Source: Choristoneura fumiferana (lineage: Eukaryota > Arthropoda > Insecta > Lepidoptera > Tortricidae). From it: a stretch of DNA of 64,000 nt. The DNA lies in the NCBI RefSeq assembly GCF_025370935.1, contig NC_133495.1:4970907-5034906 (forward strand). Reading direction: 5' to 3'. Each line of letters opens with the position of its first letter. Position 1 is the first letter of the stretch. A program made the translations under genes and the position numbers. Below are positions 14,401-29,400 of the stretch, piece by piece. Below the pieces are notes generated by a model. That model made no database searches. It was not told the DNA's origin and saw only the letters and a program-made list of their open reading frames with translations.

Positions 14401-17400
14401 AGGCACTAGCGTCATTGCTCTGTGAGGAGACTTCCTAAATACAAATTGGACATCCTGTCTGACTTAAAAGATTATGTTCTTAATCTCCAACGTTGTTGTA
14501 CCTACAGCAGGCAACTTTTAAGAGATTATTATGTACGTAATGTTGCTATATGTAATTCGGAACCAGGTGTACAGTTGGATAGTTCCCTGGGTAAAAAAAA
14601 AACATTTACTTTATCAGTTAGGTTATCAGAAAATATATATTGGGAACGTTCTTTTGTAAATCAAACAAAATATGACAAAGATGATACGCGTCAAAGTTCC
14701 GGGGTAGTGGCAAAGGAAAAGGGGTTGAAAAGTGTCGCACGACGTAATGTCACGCGAAACTAACTGGCTGTAACGCCATAGTTTATTGTTTAATTGACAA
14801 AAAAAATAGATATCGAATATTTTTTTTCTTATAATCTAACTGATTAACTACTTAATTAGATTTTTCTCTAATATGCTCGGAAATGTCCGCCTATTGTCGT
14901 AAATAAAACATAGTCCGCGAAGTTCTTCCTTATAGCATGCCACAAATAAAAAAAAACTTCCCTTCCCCTTGGTAGAGATCCGTTAAAGGGATAAGTCCGC
15001 CTTGTACAAGTATGTCAAAAGTTTGTCAATTGTATTTTGTTTTTCTTTTGTACATACATACATACAATCATTACCAAATAAAGGAGTTTAAGTATGAGTA
15101 CCCAATAGTAGATTGTAAAACGAGAGCATAAAACGAGCCATTTTACCCAAGACGTTCATATAGCCAGACACGTCGAGGGAAAATGGGTTAATGCTCGAGT
15201 TTTACACTCTGCTTTTCGATTGCGACGAAATGAAATAGGAACAGTGGAAACAAACGTTCAATTAACGTTAACTTACTATGTACTTTTTATTTTTCATGCA
15301 TTACCATTTTTACCATATAATTAATTATATTTTTTTAGGTTTATCGATTTATTTTGATTGATTTTAATTGTTTTTTATTTTTATATAGATAAATTAAAAA
15401 TTATTAAAAAATATAATTAAACAAACTCTTTTCTTTGTGGCTGTTGATACCTGATTACCTTGGTCTTAGGCGAAGATTTTAATTTATGCACTAGAGCATA
15501 AAAAGTCATTTTATGTCGCCTAGATCCAGCATAAACACGAACTTTACGAGCATGAGAAGTGAAAAATCCTATTTTTAGGTTTTTCATTTTAACAAAGCAA
15601 AACTTTGTTTTGAATTTAGTTCATTGATTATGCTATAACGGTTACGAGTAAGTTTCAAAATAGATTATTACTATCTTAATACGTGTCTTAACAGAGGTCG
15701 TAAACTTAAATCGAACGTTAGACTATTGTAACCATGGGCAGACAATGGCTCGGAATGGCTGGCAACTAGAGTAAGGCCGCGTTGCGCAACACGCCGCCGG
15801 CTAGAGCAAAACGTAATCGAGACAAAGCACCCAGTAGCGTGGCGTGGACATTTTTGCTAGCCATCCGGAGGGTAAGAGAACCGTGAGTTAGGCATGTTTG
15901 CCGTATTTGTACTGGCATCATGTAGAACACTACTGGACACAGGCCCCCTCTCAGAATGAGAGCGCTTGGGCTGTAGTTCCCACGCGGGACGCTTTGTTGT
16001 GTCAGATATTGGTGTTGATGGTAACTGTACCTACACCATTGACATGCTGACATATTTCGAAGTTAATAGTAAAAAACCCAGTCTGTTCCATAAAATAAAA
16101 TAAATAAATAAATATCATGGGACACTTGACACCAATTGACCTAGTCCCAAACTAAGCAAAGCTTGTACTATGGATACTAGGCAACGGATAAACATGCTTA
16201 TATAGATAAATACATGCTTAAATACATATTAAACATCCAAGACCCGAGAACAAACATTCGTATTATTCATACAAATATCTGCACCGGCCGGGATTCGAAC
16301 CCGGGACCGCAAGCTTCGTAGTCAGGTTCTCTAACCACTTAGCCACCCACTTAGTCGTCAATGAACTGAAACATTACTTAGCTCACCCGCGACCTTATGA
16401 TAGTTACATTTATGCAAAAATGTGTGTTCATACAGTTCTACCACCTTAACGCTGTGAGAACGCACACAAATCATACAAACCCATCTATCACCACCAGCAC
16501 ACTAGCACACTACACTGACGCGTTTCGAACTCAACCAGAGCTCATCTTCAGAACAACACAACCATTCACCATGCTACCAGATGTTAGACGCAAATACTAA
16601 AACTACAACCTGGGGGGGTTACTACGAAATTCGAAAACGAAGTTCGTATCATACCGTCAATCTTTTTTTTTATTCTCATTTATTTTATAAGCCATACATC
16701 TTGTGAAGAAAAAAACCGTCCCTCTTTCTCGTATTGAATAATAAGCGTGAGCGGGACGGCAAGATAAGAAGGGCTGTTCCATTCTTCTTTCTTCATAGAT
16801 TTAATTCCGTGTTGTGTTTCAGGAAGGGTCAATCGGTCACTCGCTAGTGATCCGTCCGGTGGCGGACTCCATGATTGCGCCCGCGCAGGACGACGAGATG
16901 TTCATGGATCCCTCCAGCATGGCCGACATGGTGTCCATAGACACTGGCCTGCCGCTCGGTACGTCATCAATGACTCATCATCATTTATCAGCCGTAGGTC
17001 GTCCATTTTTGGACATAGGCCTCCCCCGTTGACCCCCACTGCCTCCACCGTGAACCCGCGGCTTAACAGACCGTATTGTCACAGTACAGAGAAAACGAAC
17101 AGTATAACGTCTGCGGGCGTTTTAAAAAAAAGTGTACCCTTTTGTTTAATTTTGGTAAAAATATGGTTTTTCCTACTCAGAATCAAGAGCACAATCGATT
17201 CCGATCGTTTAAAAAATGTCCCCGTTTTTTCATACAAAATTATATGAGTCAGTTTTGTCACGCCCATACCGTGTATGAAAAAAACGTCGCAAAACTGTCA
17301 TTTTTTTGGGGGCATTTTTTAAACTATCGTGATCGACTGTGCTCTTGATTCTGAGTAGGAAAAACTTCGATCATCAATACGTACAGGAAAAACCATATTT

Positions 17401-20400
17401 TTTCCAAAATTAAAAAAAAAGAAAGGGTACACTTTTTTTAAAACGCCCCTTTATATATGTCAAACGGACCTCTCGATACTAACGCCATCTAGCAATATTT
17501 TGTGTGTCAAAAACCCTCATAAGATTTAAATATCTCGAAGTGCAGTATTATTATTATATCTACCCTTGATTGATATGATGAATTGATGACAATTATTTAA
17601 GTGTCATATTTAAACACCCGTGTGGTGTCGGGTTAGAATTACACCTCTCCATTTCTTCCGTGGATGTCGTAAGAGGCGACTGAGGATATAGGTTAAGGTA
17701 TACAGTAGGCGACAGGCTAGCAACATGTCACTATAGTACCGTTTTTTGTCAAACTTAAAACCTAAAATTGCTAAAAATGGCTCCGAAGCGGTAACGTTTC
17801 GTGTGCTCTGCCTACCCCATTTGGGCATACAGGCGTGATGTTTGTGTGTGTGTTTGTGTGTTTAAACAAAAGTATAAACGTTTGTTCTCGCTTCCAGTGA
17901 AGAGAAAGCGGGAGCAGCAGGAGGAGCTGCTGCGAGCGCTGGACGGAGCCCACCACGTTATCATCAAGCGGGACCCAGCCGCTGGGGACCACTCCAGTGA
18001 CTACGGTGAGTACCAGCACGGCGAGAGTGCAGTCATTATGGAGCAGACTAGGGTTGTAAAGGAAGCGGAGGCGGATGTGGACGTGAAGAACTTCGCCTCC
18101 GCGGAGACGGGTTGATTAACGGAGGCAGGGCAGAAAGTGGAAGTGGGAAAAATATAAGTCTATGATTTATTATTATAATTATTCTTTCATGATCACATGT
18201 AAACTAAAGAAATTACTGTTAGATGTTAATGTTGTCCAGCTCTAGATAGACTCTTTAGATCGCGCTCTGCCTACCCTCGTTGTTGCGCGTAGACTGCATT
18301 TTTGTAATAAATCATTCATCATCATGGTAAATTTCAAATGTAATTTCCGCACATGAATTTGGAAAAACTCAGAGGTGCGAGCCGGGGTTTGAACCCACGC
18401 ACGACCCTCTGCTTGAGAGGCGATAGGTCAAACCACTAGGCCACCCCACCACGGCTTTTTTTTAATAATAATAAATAAATCATTACAAAGCAATAAACAT
18501 TTCGTCGAAAACGCTCATGGAACGTTAACTTTAATAACTAACTAATCTGAACGGATAGTATGTCAAATAACCATTATTTTAAATACGCGGTTAATTTGAA
18601 ACTTTTGAATATTCAGCAACTGTAGTTAAACTTAAGAGTACTATTAGTTATTCTGTGACTCAAGTGCTAATTTCGTTGCAGTTTTAGAACGCAGTGAGCT
18701 TATAAAATACGATAGTAACATACTTAATATCATTTGTTAGAACGAGGGTTTATTGATAGATAAAATATCGCCAGATGGCGATTGGCTCATTTAGTAATCT
18801 TTTTATAATTTGGCTGGACTTGGGCTTTAAGTTCTGTTTTCCTTAGTAATTTTAAGTTAATTTAATCAATCACAGGAGTCCAATTTATCAAACGAACCGA
18901 CGAAAACCCGCACTCGATTGTATTTAATTGAACTTTTAACTACCTAAGAAAACATTCACCAGAAGCTGTTTTTCTCAGGTTTCTTTTTTCGCTTAGATAC
19001 ACATGCCACAAGGTACCGCAACTATAAGCGAATCACATTATTATGTTTATTATTATAAACATAATTATATTTATTTATTTATTTGGGAAACAAACAGCAT
19101 ATATGACACAGTTGAATATAAATTAATTTAGATGATACATAAGCCAAAACAGTTTCCACTTATAAAGAAGTTACATCATCGTCATCGTTATCGTGGTTAT
19201 ATGTCATCGTTAACGATTTTTGTCACTAAATTAGACTAAGATACAATTCGAAATTTATATCTCCGTGTTGATACCTCAAAGACCATCATCCGTCCGATGT
19301 TAGATGATATTATCTTCCCAACCAATAAAAATGCATTTGCGATCGACTGTACAGAAATCTCTAAATAAATCAGAAGCCTGTTCAATCCTAAACCACGTAA
19401 TTAATCCATTCTTAAGTGGATATTTGGACTTATCGTTAAATGATTTTAAATGCGTTAGGTGGCTTACCTACTTGTTTGATGTGACACTGGGTTTTAATCA
19501 CTTGTCTTAAATAAACATGAATAATTTATGACCAGCAAACATTGCGTTTGTTATGGAGTTATTTAGATTAAATCGTTGGCAACAACGATCAGCGTTTAGT
19601 TTATAAATTAATTATGATTAAAACTTGCAATAACAGAAGCTCGTGTTTAATTTAATCTGTATTTCCATCGGCTGATCTGTCACAGATAGTCGCGGTCTGA
19701 TTTATCGCCATCTATCGGAAGACGTGGTGATGTAAATTATACATTATTATTAAATATTGTTTTTTTTTCGACGATCAACTTACGCAGATTGCATGGTTAT
19801 GGGTTACAAGTCTTAATTTTTGGTTTCTATTAAGTACCTACTTGGAATTTTCCGGAACGATTCTGGAAAGTAAATTTTTCTTCTCCTTTGACGTTCTTAG
19901 TGAACGTCACGGGTCAGTGTTGAGAAGATTTTAAACCGCTGTATTTAGTAGGTAATTGACAATTTCTCAAAAATTTGTCCATTTTTCAATTTTTCAGTTG
20001 TCCACTTACGTAAAAAAAAAATCCTGACGCTATTTCACCACAAAAACTAAGAATATTGTTTTTAAATATGCCTATACGAAACCTTGTAGTAAAAGTGATA
20101 AATAAGTCAGATAATCTTTTATTATTTGTTGCTGGATCCAACAGAAAGTTTTGATGTAAAGTTTTGAGGTAGTTACAAAATTACGTTTTTTTCCTCACGT
20201 CACGTTTTCCTGACGTCAAGAAATTTTGGATGTTTTATGTAGTTTGTGTTTTATGATCTCGTCCTTAGGGTTAATAATTTCTTGACAAAACTGATTTCTT
20301 GTCAATTTCATGACGGAACAACTTTTTGAGAAACAAGTACTCAATTGTCTAAATGGTTGTCTGGAAAAGTTCGCTTATAAGCCTATTATGTACTTTGTCT

Positions 20401-23400
20401 ACTAAGAATTCGTTTAGGTATCGCTAACCGCGGGAACTATGCAATTGTCCAGGATAAAAACTCTCCTATGTCCTTCCCATGGTCTAAAACTATCTGCAAA
20501 CCCATAATTACTTCTAAATCGAATTCTGCACTCCTTTCACATTATAATATTAGCAACAAAAATTGTTATAATATTTACTGCAGGTATTGATTTTTGTTAG
20601 TCATTAAAGAGTATTTGCATTGTATGTATTCGTAATATGTCGTTAACTTTAAAATACTTACCTACTTTGATACCGGTTTCCCCGAGAATACCGACGCGTA
20701 TGTTGAATGTTTGTCTATGACACGGACTCATTAGAGTCGATTGTCTGTGGTCTAAAGCAAACACTGGCAATACTGGTGTGTTCATACTGTTTTTGCTCGT
20801 GAACTTTTAAAAGTAAAATATACAATTATGTATTTAAAATCTAAAACTGAAACATGTTTTCAAGGATCGGTAGGTCACTAAAGTTTATCGTAAACATCCT
20901 AACGCCCAAGTCAAATTTTTGTCATAATGAGGGCTATCGTTTTTTGTCTCACTAGATGGCGCACTGTTTCGTGAGGTTTTTAAGTATGGTTTTGAAAGTC
21001 TGTTATTACGGGCGTGGAAACAAAGTTTAGATTAAAATCATATTTAATACACATTAAAACCGTACCATATAAATATCGAGCATGCCACAGTGTTGCATAG
21101 TCCCCGTTTTGTTCGGAAAAAGGGAGGACAAAGGTTTCCGAAAGACAAAACTGTCTCAAAACACAGACATTCATTGCCCCGGAACGCATATTTGCCATAA
21201 TTAATTACAGATATTGCAAAATATTCACAAAATTATTCTAATTCTAAATAAACCCGCGTAGCTCACCCAAAAACTATGAGATTTGACATTTCGGAGACCT
21301 CACGCTACACTAGCGCCTCTAGCGGCGAATTCATTCGCGATAGCCCTCATTTATGATAGAGTTCGATGTTCAAATTACAATAAGTCTTTTATAAAGGACT
21401 CTGGGCGTAAGGAGGCTCAAAATAAAACAGTCTTTCTTTACGCATAATGCATTGAAAACCGATAGCGTGCTAGAGCTACCTATGTAGTGTAGTATTTGTT
21501 GCGTGCATCTAAAGGCTCTTTCAAACCAGTGTTCTCTCTTTATTTTTACCTACTTCTTTAATAGTGGGTATGCGAAAAATCCATATTAACGCTACCACCG
21601 CAACTTTACTTGCCCGATAAAGTGTCTACCTACTTTACCTAGGCTCGCATTTAAAGCACCTTTTTAATGCTTAGGTTTTATTTGTGGCTATAACCACGAG
21701 CGAAGCGTCGTTAAAAAGCCTAGCTCTGCCGATTAGAATCGAATCCGTTATTTACCCATGCGCGGTCACGCGGATGCAGCGAGATAATATTGGCGCCAAA
21801 TGTCAAAGTTTACTTTTAACTTTTTTTTTTCGCCGCGCAATGGCGACGGAATTAAATTAATAAGTCTAATATTTATGGTCCGTTCTATGTTCCGATGACC
21901 TTTGCGACTGGTTTGATTGTTGTCGAGACAAACTGATTTACGTTCGTAACTCATATTTTTATACTTAGGGGCTGTTTCACCACCCATTGATTAGTCTTAA
22001 CTGACGGTTAAATGTGATGCCGTCTCCGTATATACGAACAAAACAAATAGAGACAGTATCACATTTAACCGTCAGTTAAGACTAATCAATGGGTGGTGAA
22101 ACAGCTCCTTATTCTTTCACGGTCAACCTTTTAGGTAACTGATAATTTAAGTTATTGCTACTTGCTAGATAACCACGTTTATTTTTAATCTTGCATCTAC
22201 ATGTGTGGCCCAGAACCGGGGATAATATGAAAAACAGAGGCTCTAGAGGTCACCGGTAATTGGAACATCATGGCCCCACTTAATTAAAATAAAAACTAGC
22301 TTTTGTTTTTTTTCTAACAAACTTGTTCGTAAATTCAATGTACTTACGCCATCCTAGAACCCAGCTGACGTCGCCTGTCACGCTACAAATACCAAACATT
22401 TTTAACATTGCTTCTTCGAATAAACTTTAAAGTGTGATGAAAATTAAAATACTTACTATCTAATTATTTTTAAAAGTCGCTGAAGTAATGTTGTTCAGTT
22501 TGACGAGTACGATCTATGTTTTATTTAATTATTTGCCCGTGTTACAGGCCACACCCGGTATTTTATTTCCATTCCTTGTTTTAGTTTCATTCAATTGAAT
22601 GCTTAGGTATTTAACTACACTTTTCATCATTAAAGCTTAAAAAGGACTTCTTTTCATACGATAGCTATAACCTACTACTTAGTAATCATTTATTCGTGAC
22701 AAAAAAAAGGTGAAAAAGTACGAAATACAAAAATAAATAATAATAAGTAATACAAAAAAAAACAATTTAATAAAAAAAACACAAAATACCAAAAAAACCT
22801 AAACGAGAAACTACCACTAGGCCATCTGGTCGTCTACTTAGGTAAGTAAAAGGTTAAGGTAAGGTAAGGTAAGTAATATCTCTCTGGAGAATTATTGCCG
22901 TGAAACCGAAGATATTTAGTATAGGTAAATTGGTACGTACGTACGACCACTTGTTTACCGTACCTATTGGAAATAACTACTACCTAATTAAATATGTATC
23001 TGTTTTAGTACCTACCTACCTATATTTCAGTTCTGGAAGGTGTCTTGAAAAACAAGCGAGATTTCGCCTGCTAAATGTCTCATCAAAAAAGATAGGTACG
23101 ATTAGTGACTTTGCAGGTAGGTACTTTTGGTATTAAGAAATAATTAAGAACAAATAAACACGCACTTTTAATGAATCGATCAAAAAAAGCAGGAGTTCAA
23201 ACAGATTAAACTGTTGACTTGACTCTGCGTGATTGAGATCACTACTCGTACGTTTGTTTGTGTGAATCATATCGGAACTGATGAACCGATCACCTGATCG
23301 TCTTGAGTCTATAATTAAACGTATTGTGGAGGTCAAAAGTTGTTTACAGAGTACTAAAATGTCGCTCTCTGAAACACAATCACAATAAGTACCTACCTAT

Positions 23401-26400
23401 GTCACTTTGTACAAATACTTACCTTTATACATAGGTAGAGACCCCGTGAGAATTTCGAAGAATACCTTCCTATACTTGGTTTGGATAGGTATTTAACTAA
23501 ATATATACAAAACAGCGTCAATTGGTGTTTTAAATATTGAAATTCCTCCATTAAACTATCTAATAAACATTTACATTTCTGTATTAAAATACACTAGTCT
23601 TAGTTTGTATTACAATAATATAGATAGATAAGTAAAATGTTTAAAATCCTTGAATGCACGAAATCTGGCAGCTTAAGTTTGTTTACATTTAGTGAAATAC
23701 CTATCCAAACTAAGTATAGTGTTCCCAGCCTCTACCATCGTCAAGGAATATGTGTGACAGATTTGAAATCTCTAGCTCTTCTTGGGCCGTGCCCGGTTTT
23801 GTCGGTGCTGTGCCTTGTTTTAGAATAGGACGGACCCATCTCTCCCGGTGGGTGTCGTAAAAGGGGACTAAGAGATCTAAGTGAGAGTGTGCGGAGCGAT
23901 CAGACGCGGTTGTTTTATATGCAACGTTGATGAACCCTAGTAGGTATATATCTAGTTTTGGGAATTCCCACGGGCTCCAACGTCCAACAAACATTTAACT
24001 GCCGGATTTATTAGTTTCCGCGAGCAAAGCCGCGGTATCTAAGTGAAATGCTAGTGCACCTACTAAGAGTCGAAAGACGGCTGATTCGTAGAGTTGAGTC
24101 TATGGTTAAGAAATAAGGATGTAAAATACTCGAAGACGCGAGAAATTAGTATTATTCCAAGCAATGCTTCCTTCTCGCTCCCCCAACACGTGACAACGTC
24201 GATATCGCACAGGACACGTGCGTTCGAAAGCACAAGCTGTCAAATTAACTATGCATAATACCCATCCTTTATTGGACGAGTTTCTTGTTTTGTTCCATGT
24301 CGTATAGAGATAATTTATTTATTGATTATTCCGTTGCTAATTGGCTTTTATATGACGCCAGCGCGGCTGGTCAGAGTCTCGGAAACTTGGTCTTTGCGTC
24401 TTTATAACCGGTGTTGTGACCCTAACGCCACCTAGTCGTCAAATAGATGAACTGCTACAACGAATACGACGTTTGTTGGTGATTGGTTAAATAACTATAT
24501 GAGCCAATCGCAAGCAAACCTCAAACGGACCTCACGATACTAACGCCATCTAGCGATATTTCGCGTCTGTGAAAACCTTCGCTTGTGTAAACTTCTGTAA
24601 TAAAAACATAATAAATACCGCTAATAAATGTACATCTAGGTATTTTTAGTCCATTTGTGTTCGAAATACCGAGAAACGTGTTACAATTTGACCGTTAATT
24701 CAAATCTTAAATTAAACGGAGTATAAGATAATTTGTATTCTGGACCTGGAAAATTGTAGAGTTCCCGCGAGTGCACGATAAACGAATTAATCGCCGTTGA
24801 AGTCGTGGACAACAGCTGGGTTTAGAATAACTAGGGTCACACAAATATTATACCAATATTTTTATATGATAGGGGGAAAATGGTCAAGCAGGTCATCTGA
24901 TGGGAAGCAATCACCGCCTATGGAGCCCATAAAATGATTTACGGATGAGTTGCCGGCCCTTTGGGAAAAGAGTAGGTAGACTTAGGTTTTACTAGCCGAA
25001 GGGACTAAGCCCTTGCTTTTGCTTACTTGTTTTTAATTTTTCTACTTTTAGGTATATGTGATCGATGGGGGACTCTGAATATCGAAAATTAATATAGATC
25101 TTAAGTTAAAAAGTCAACGGTCAAAATATCGAAAGTAGCGTACCTACCTTGGTTAGTTCATAGGAGATGAGGGAGTGCAGTCAAAAAAAGTAGGCTTAGG
25201 TTAGGGTAGGTAGATTTAGATATATTATTCTAATCATCTTATGTGTTTTTGCATCTGCACTGGGCCCGCGTGGGAACTATGGCCCAAGCCCTCTTGTTCT
25301 GAGAGGAGGCCTGTGCCCAGCAGTGGGACGTATATAGGCTGGGATGATGATGATGTGTTTTTGCAGCTTTCATGGAACCAGACCACCTTGCCAAGCGGTT
25401 CAGGGCGAAGCGGTCGGCGGATCACTCACGGCGGAAGCGCGACGCACCTTACGTCATTTATCCGGAGATTCTCGTCATCGTCGACTACGACGGTTACAGG
25501 TAACTTGACCAACCTAACAGAAATAAAATTAACCTTCATAGAATCACTCGTTTCTGTTTGTCTGGCTGCTCATTTCCAATACTAATGATGTTTACTGAGG
25601 CATCACCGAATACTGAAGCTTTTAAACGAGGGCCAACCGATTGCGCCTTTCAACCTCAACAATGGCGAAATCATCGATAGTATATGCGAACGTAGCGCTC
25701 GGTTAAACAGTTAAACGTTATAACCAACCGTCCCGCAGTCCCGCATTTATTAGGACAACCTAAGGACAAGCCGCAATAATTTTGATCACGCTAGATTTAA
25801 CATCGGTATACCTAGTGCCATATCCACGAACACGCGTGATTTTGCCAAAATTAGACATTAATGACATTGTAATTAGAACCACGGCACGCGCCATCTTAAA
25901 CAACACAAGCTGAGATATGAGGTGCATAGGAGAATTTCGTGTCTGTATCGTTGTCCAGCGGAGGTGTAGCGGTATAGCACACGGCACGGAATGCCGAGGA
26001 CCTGGGTTCGATTCCCAGCGCTGGTCTTATTTTTCTGGTTTTTCTGTGCATCTATATTTCAGTTTGTATTTTCGATAACAATGCTAGCGTTATGTTTATG
26101 TAGGTAACTTATGTTTGTGTTTAAAGACGCTAATAAAGTAACTATGAGAATCAACTTAAAAATAGAAATAAAAAAATTGGATCGACAATTAAATACTAAA
26201 TTCTTGAAACAAAAATAAACGTGGTTTTCAACATATTTTTTTTCTAGTTAAGTTTTATGACAGTCAAATTTTGCACGATGAAGTCAAAATAATGTGTAAA
26301 ATTGAATATCTTCTGTCTGTTATATTATCGAAGTTACGATAGTTAGAAGCACGATAGAAAAATCGCCAATTTCATAGGTAAGGGCCCAATATTAAAAAAA

Positions 26401-29400
26401 AAAAATAAAAATTAGGAAGTTAGTTAGGCAGTATCGAAGGTCTCTATAACAACAACTATGACCTCAGATTTTACGCATGACGTATCAAAACGAAATATAT
26501 TGGCCAATTAAAAATGCGTTTTTAACCGCAACATGAGATTAAGCGGCCATTTTGAAGCCACCTGCAGATTCACTTTTTCCTTAATCCGGTCATTTGGGTT
26601 TCCCTTCACTGAACTGTGTATACCTATTATAATTTAATTCTGTAGAGTTATGTATTTTTAGTTATGAATCTGAGACTTTAAGCTAAAGCTAAATTAAGAT
26701 AAGGCTTCCCGCTGACTCTTATATTATTTAATACGAGTGAGAGGAACGGTTCGATACGAACTTCGAGCCCCCCAGAGCTACTACGCGGTACAGCAGGGCT
26801 ACTACGAAACTCGAAGTTCGTGTCGTGCGGTCCCTCTCGCTTTCGTATTAAATAGTATAAGTGTCAGAGGGACCGCACGACACGAACTTCGAGTTTCGTA
26901 GTAGCTCTGCAGTCACCTGCATTAGTATCTGCCACAGCGGAGCATGCCAAAATGACTGACACGTCCTACTTGGCCCTTGAAATAGAGTCGTATCCAGTGG
27001 CGTTGCTACCGGAGCGCTAGACAGGGCAGTGCCCCGGGGCCCCCAAGCTCAGGGGGCCCCGCGGACTCTGACTTACAAACTATAAATGACAAATCTGGAG
27101 TACGTCGAATTTGGAACACGACGAATACGGAACAAACTATTTTTCACTTCTCATGCTCGTAAAGTTCGTGTTTATGCGGGGTCTAGGCGTCATAAAATGA
27201 CTTTTTATGCTCTAGTGCATAAAGTAAAATCTTCCTCTGAGACCAGGGTAGGTAATCAGGTGTCAGCCACAAACAAAAATAAATAAATAAAACTAAAAAT
27301 GTATAATTATATTAACAATTGTTTCCACTGTTGCTATTTAATTTTCTCTCAATCGAAGTGAAAAGCAGGGTATAAAACTCGAGCATTAAACACATTTTCC
27401 CCTCGACGAGTCTATCCATCCTCGCCGTACCTGCTCGGGTGGCTATATGAACGCCTTGGGTAAAATGGCTCGTTTTATGCTCTTGTTGTACAATCTACTA
27501 TTATATGTATAATTTAGTTGAGTTGGTATCAAGGTATAGGAGAGTATATAAGAGGTATTATACGAACTTCCAATTTCGATTATTAAGGTTTCCTTTTTTA
27601 CATAATTTGATTTCTATACCTACCTGTTGAAAACACGAACTCGAAAACCAACTAGGGAAAAGATCGGTTTTTAGAGAATCGATCTTTTTGACTTCCATTT
27701 TTTTGTGCATCGTTTTTTCAGGGCTCGGTTAGAGAATCGTTCTTTTCTGGAAAGAATCGAAATCCTTACTTACAGCGCGACCTAGCCCTTCAATAGCTAA
27801 GCTACGCCTCTTAGGTACCTGCTCGCCTAGCAGATATACAAGACACTTTTAAGGTCTACCATAACTCATCAAAGGGTCTACCTATAATGTGTTCCAGATT
27901 ACACAATGGTGACAACGTACAAATCAAGCGATATTTCGTGTCCTTCTGGAATGGAGTAGATCTTCGATACAAGCTGCTGAAAGGACCAAGGATAAGGATC
28001 TCCATCGCCGGTATCATCATATCCAGGGTAAGTGAATCTTGCACGATCAGCGTCAGATAGCTAGGCAAGTTTAACTTGGTTGGCAAGGACCATTACCTAT
28101 AAAATTCCTTACCTTAAACTTTTCACATGCAATTAAGGACCTTAGCCATGGCTTGATTATCATCAGCCTATAACAGTCCACTGCTGGACTCCTCCAATGA
28201 GCGCCATTGCGCCCTGTCCTCGGCTCGACGCATCCAGCTTCGACCAGCCTTTCTTGGATCCCATCTGGCCGGAGGGAGGCGGTTAGCACCCCCCTTGGCA
28301 CCCCTTAAACCTCCTAAGTTGCATGATCGAGATTAAGCACACAGGTCACGCACATGTAAGGTTTAAAATATGTATGTATTTTTTTCACATAAAACAAATA
28401 TATTTCTTCATTCCCTAACTTAGCACTCATTAATGCAATTAATTATGTATTTTAAATATAGGTATTTCAATTTCATAAAACTACTTTATTTTTTTTAAGT
28501 CATTAATTTAAAATTGACCATCTCGTCAGTCTCTATGCATAGTTCTTCTAACAAACTCTTCTTGGACTTTGGATACCCCTCCAATACAGCCTCTATTATG
28601 TCTGTGGAGATTCTTTTACGTTGCCTGTGAAAAAAGTAAAGGCAATACTGTGAAAGAAAACAATTATTTTTCATTATTTTTAGGAGACAGTGGTAAATTT
28701 CTTAATGAAGAAATAGGCTAGCGTCTTAAAAATGGCTAATTAGTCCATCAGTAAGATTATAAGAAAATATTGAACGTATTTTTAGGGTTCCGGAGCCATA
28801 ATGGCCGTATGTCACAGGCATTTTACTCGAAAACTACAAGATGTATATCAATGAAATTTGGAGTACAGATGTCTTGTCAAAGCCGCTATTTAGTTTTGTA
28901 GTTAAATTACAAAAATAAATATTTATAAGGGGGAACCTCCATACACGTAACAGAAATAGAAAAAAAAATTTTTTAACTTGCATCAACGTGTTTCTCTTTT
29001 GAAAATATAGTAAGGTTTCTCCAAAACTTTTTTGATTAAGTGAAGATTTCCGGAAATAATCGCTCCCAAAGTAGCAAAAATTGTGTCCCGTCCCCCCCTC
29101 TATCTTGTAAACCGTTTGTCCAAAAAATATGCAAAAAATATGGAAAGGTAACGTTTAATAAATACTTTCAACAAAGATTGGTTTCAACATGATCGGATAT
29201 ACCGTTTTTAAGTTAATGCCGAAAAACTGCGCTTCTCAACAAAAGGACGTAAGTGCCGTGAAGATACGCTCTTTTTCTGATAATAGATTTTAGACTGTAG
29301 TACTTAAGTGTTTTAATTGTGTTGTTATAACGCACATAATATTACTTGATTTTTTTTCGTAATGGCTACGGAACCCTATCTTGGCGTGTCCGACACGCTC

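Noticed and set aside
14422..14763. A 113-codon open frame on the + strand
   Set aside because: No family motif, overlaps a MITE-like element, and lies within an intron with no splice sites in register.
25188..25212. TTAGG-like telomeric repeat (GCTTAGGTTAGGGTAGG)
   Set aside because: Only about two units; too short to be interstitial telomere.
25955..26030. A tRNA-like sequence with A and B boxes
   Set aside because: It lacks a closing acceptor stem and continues into a SINE body; the heads at 2926, 10850 and 16290 were treated in the same way.
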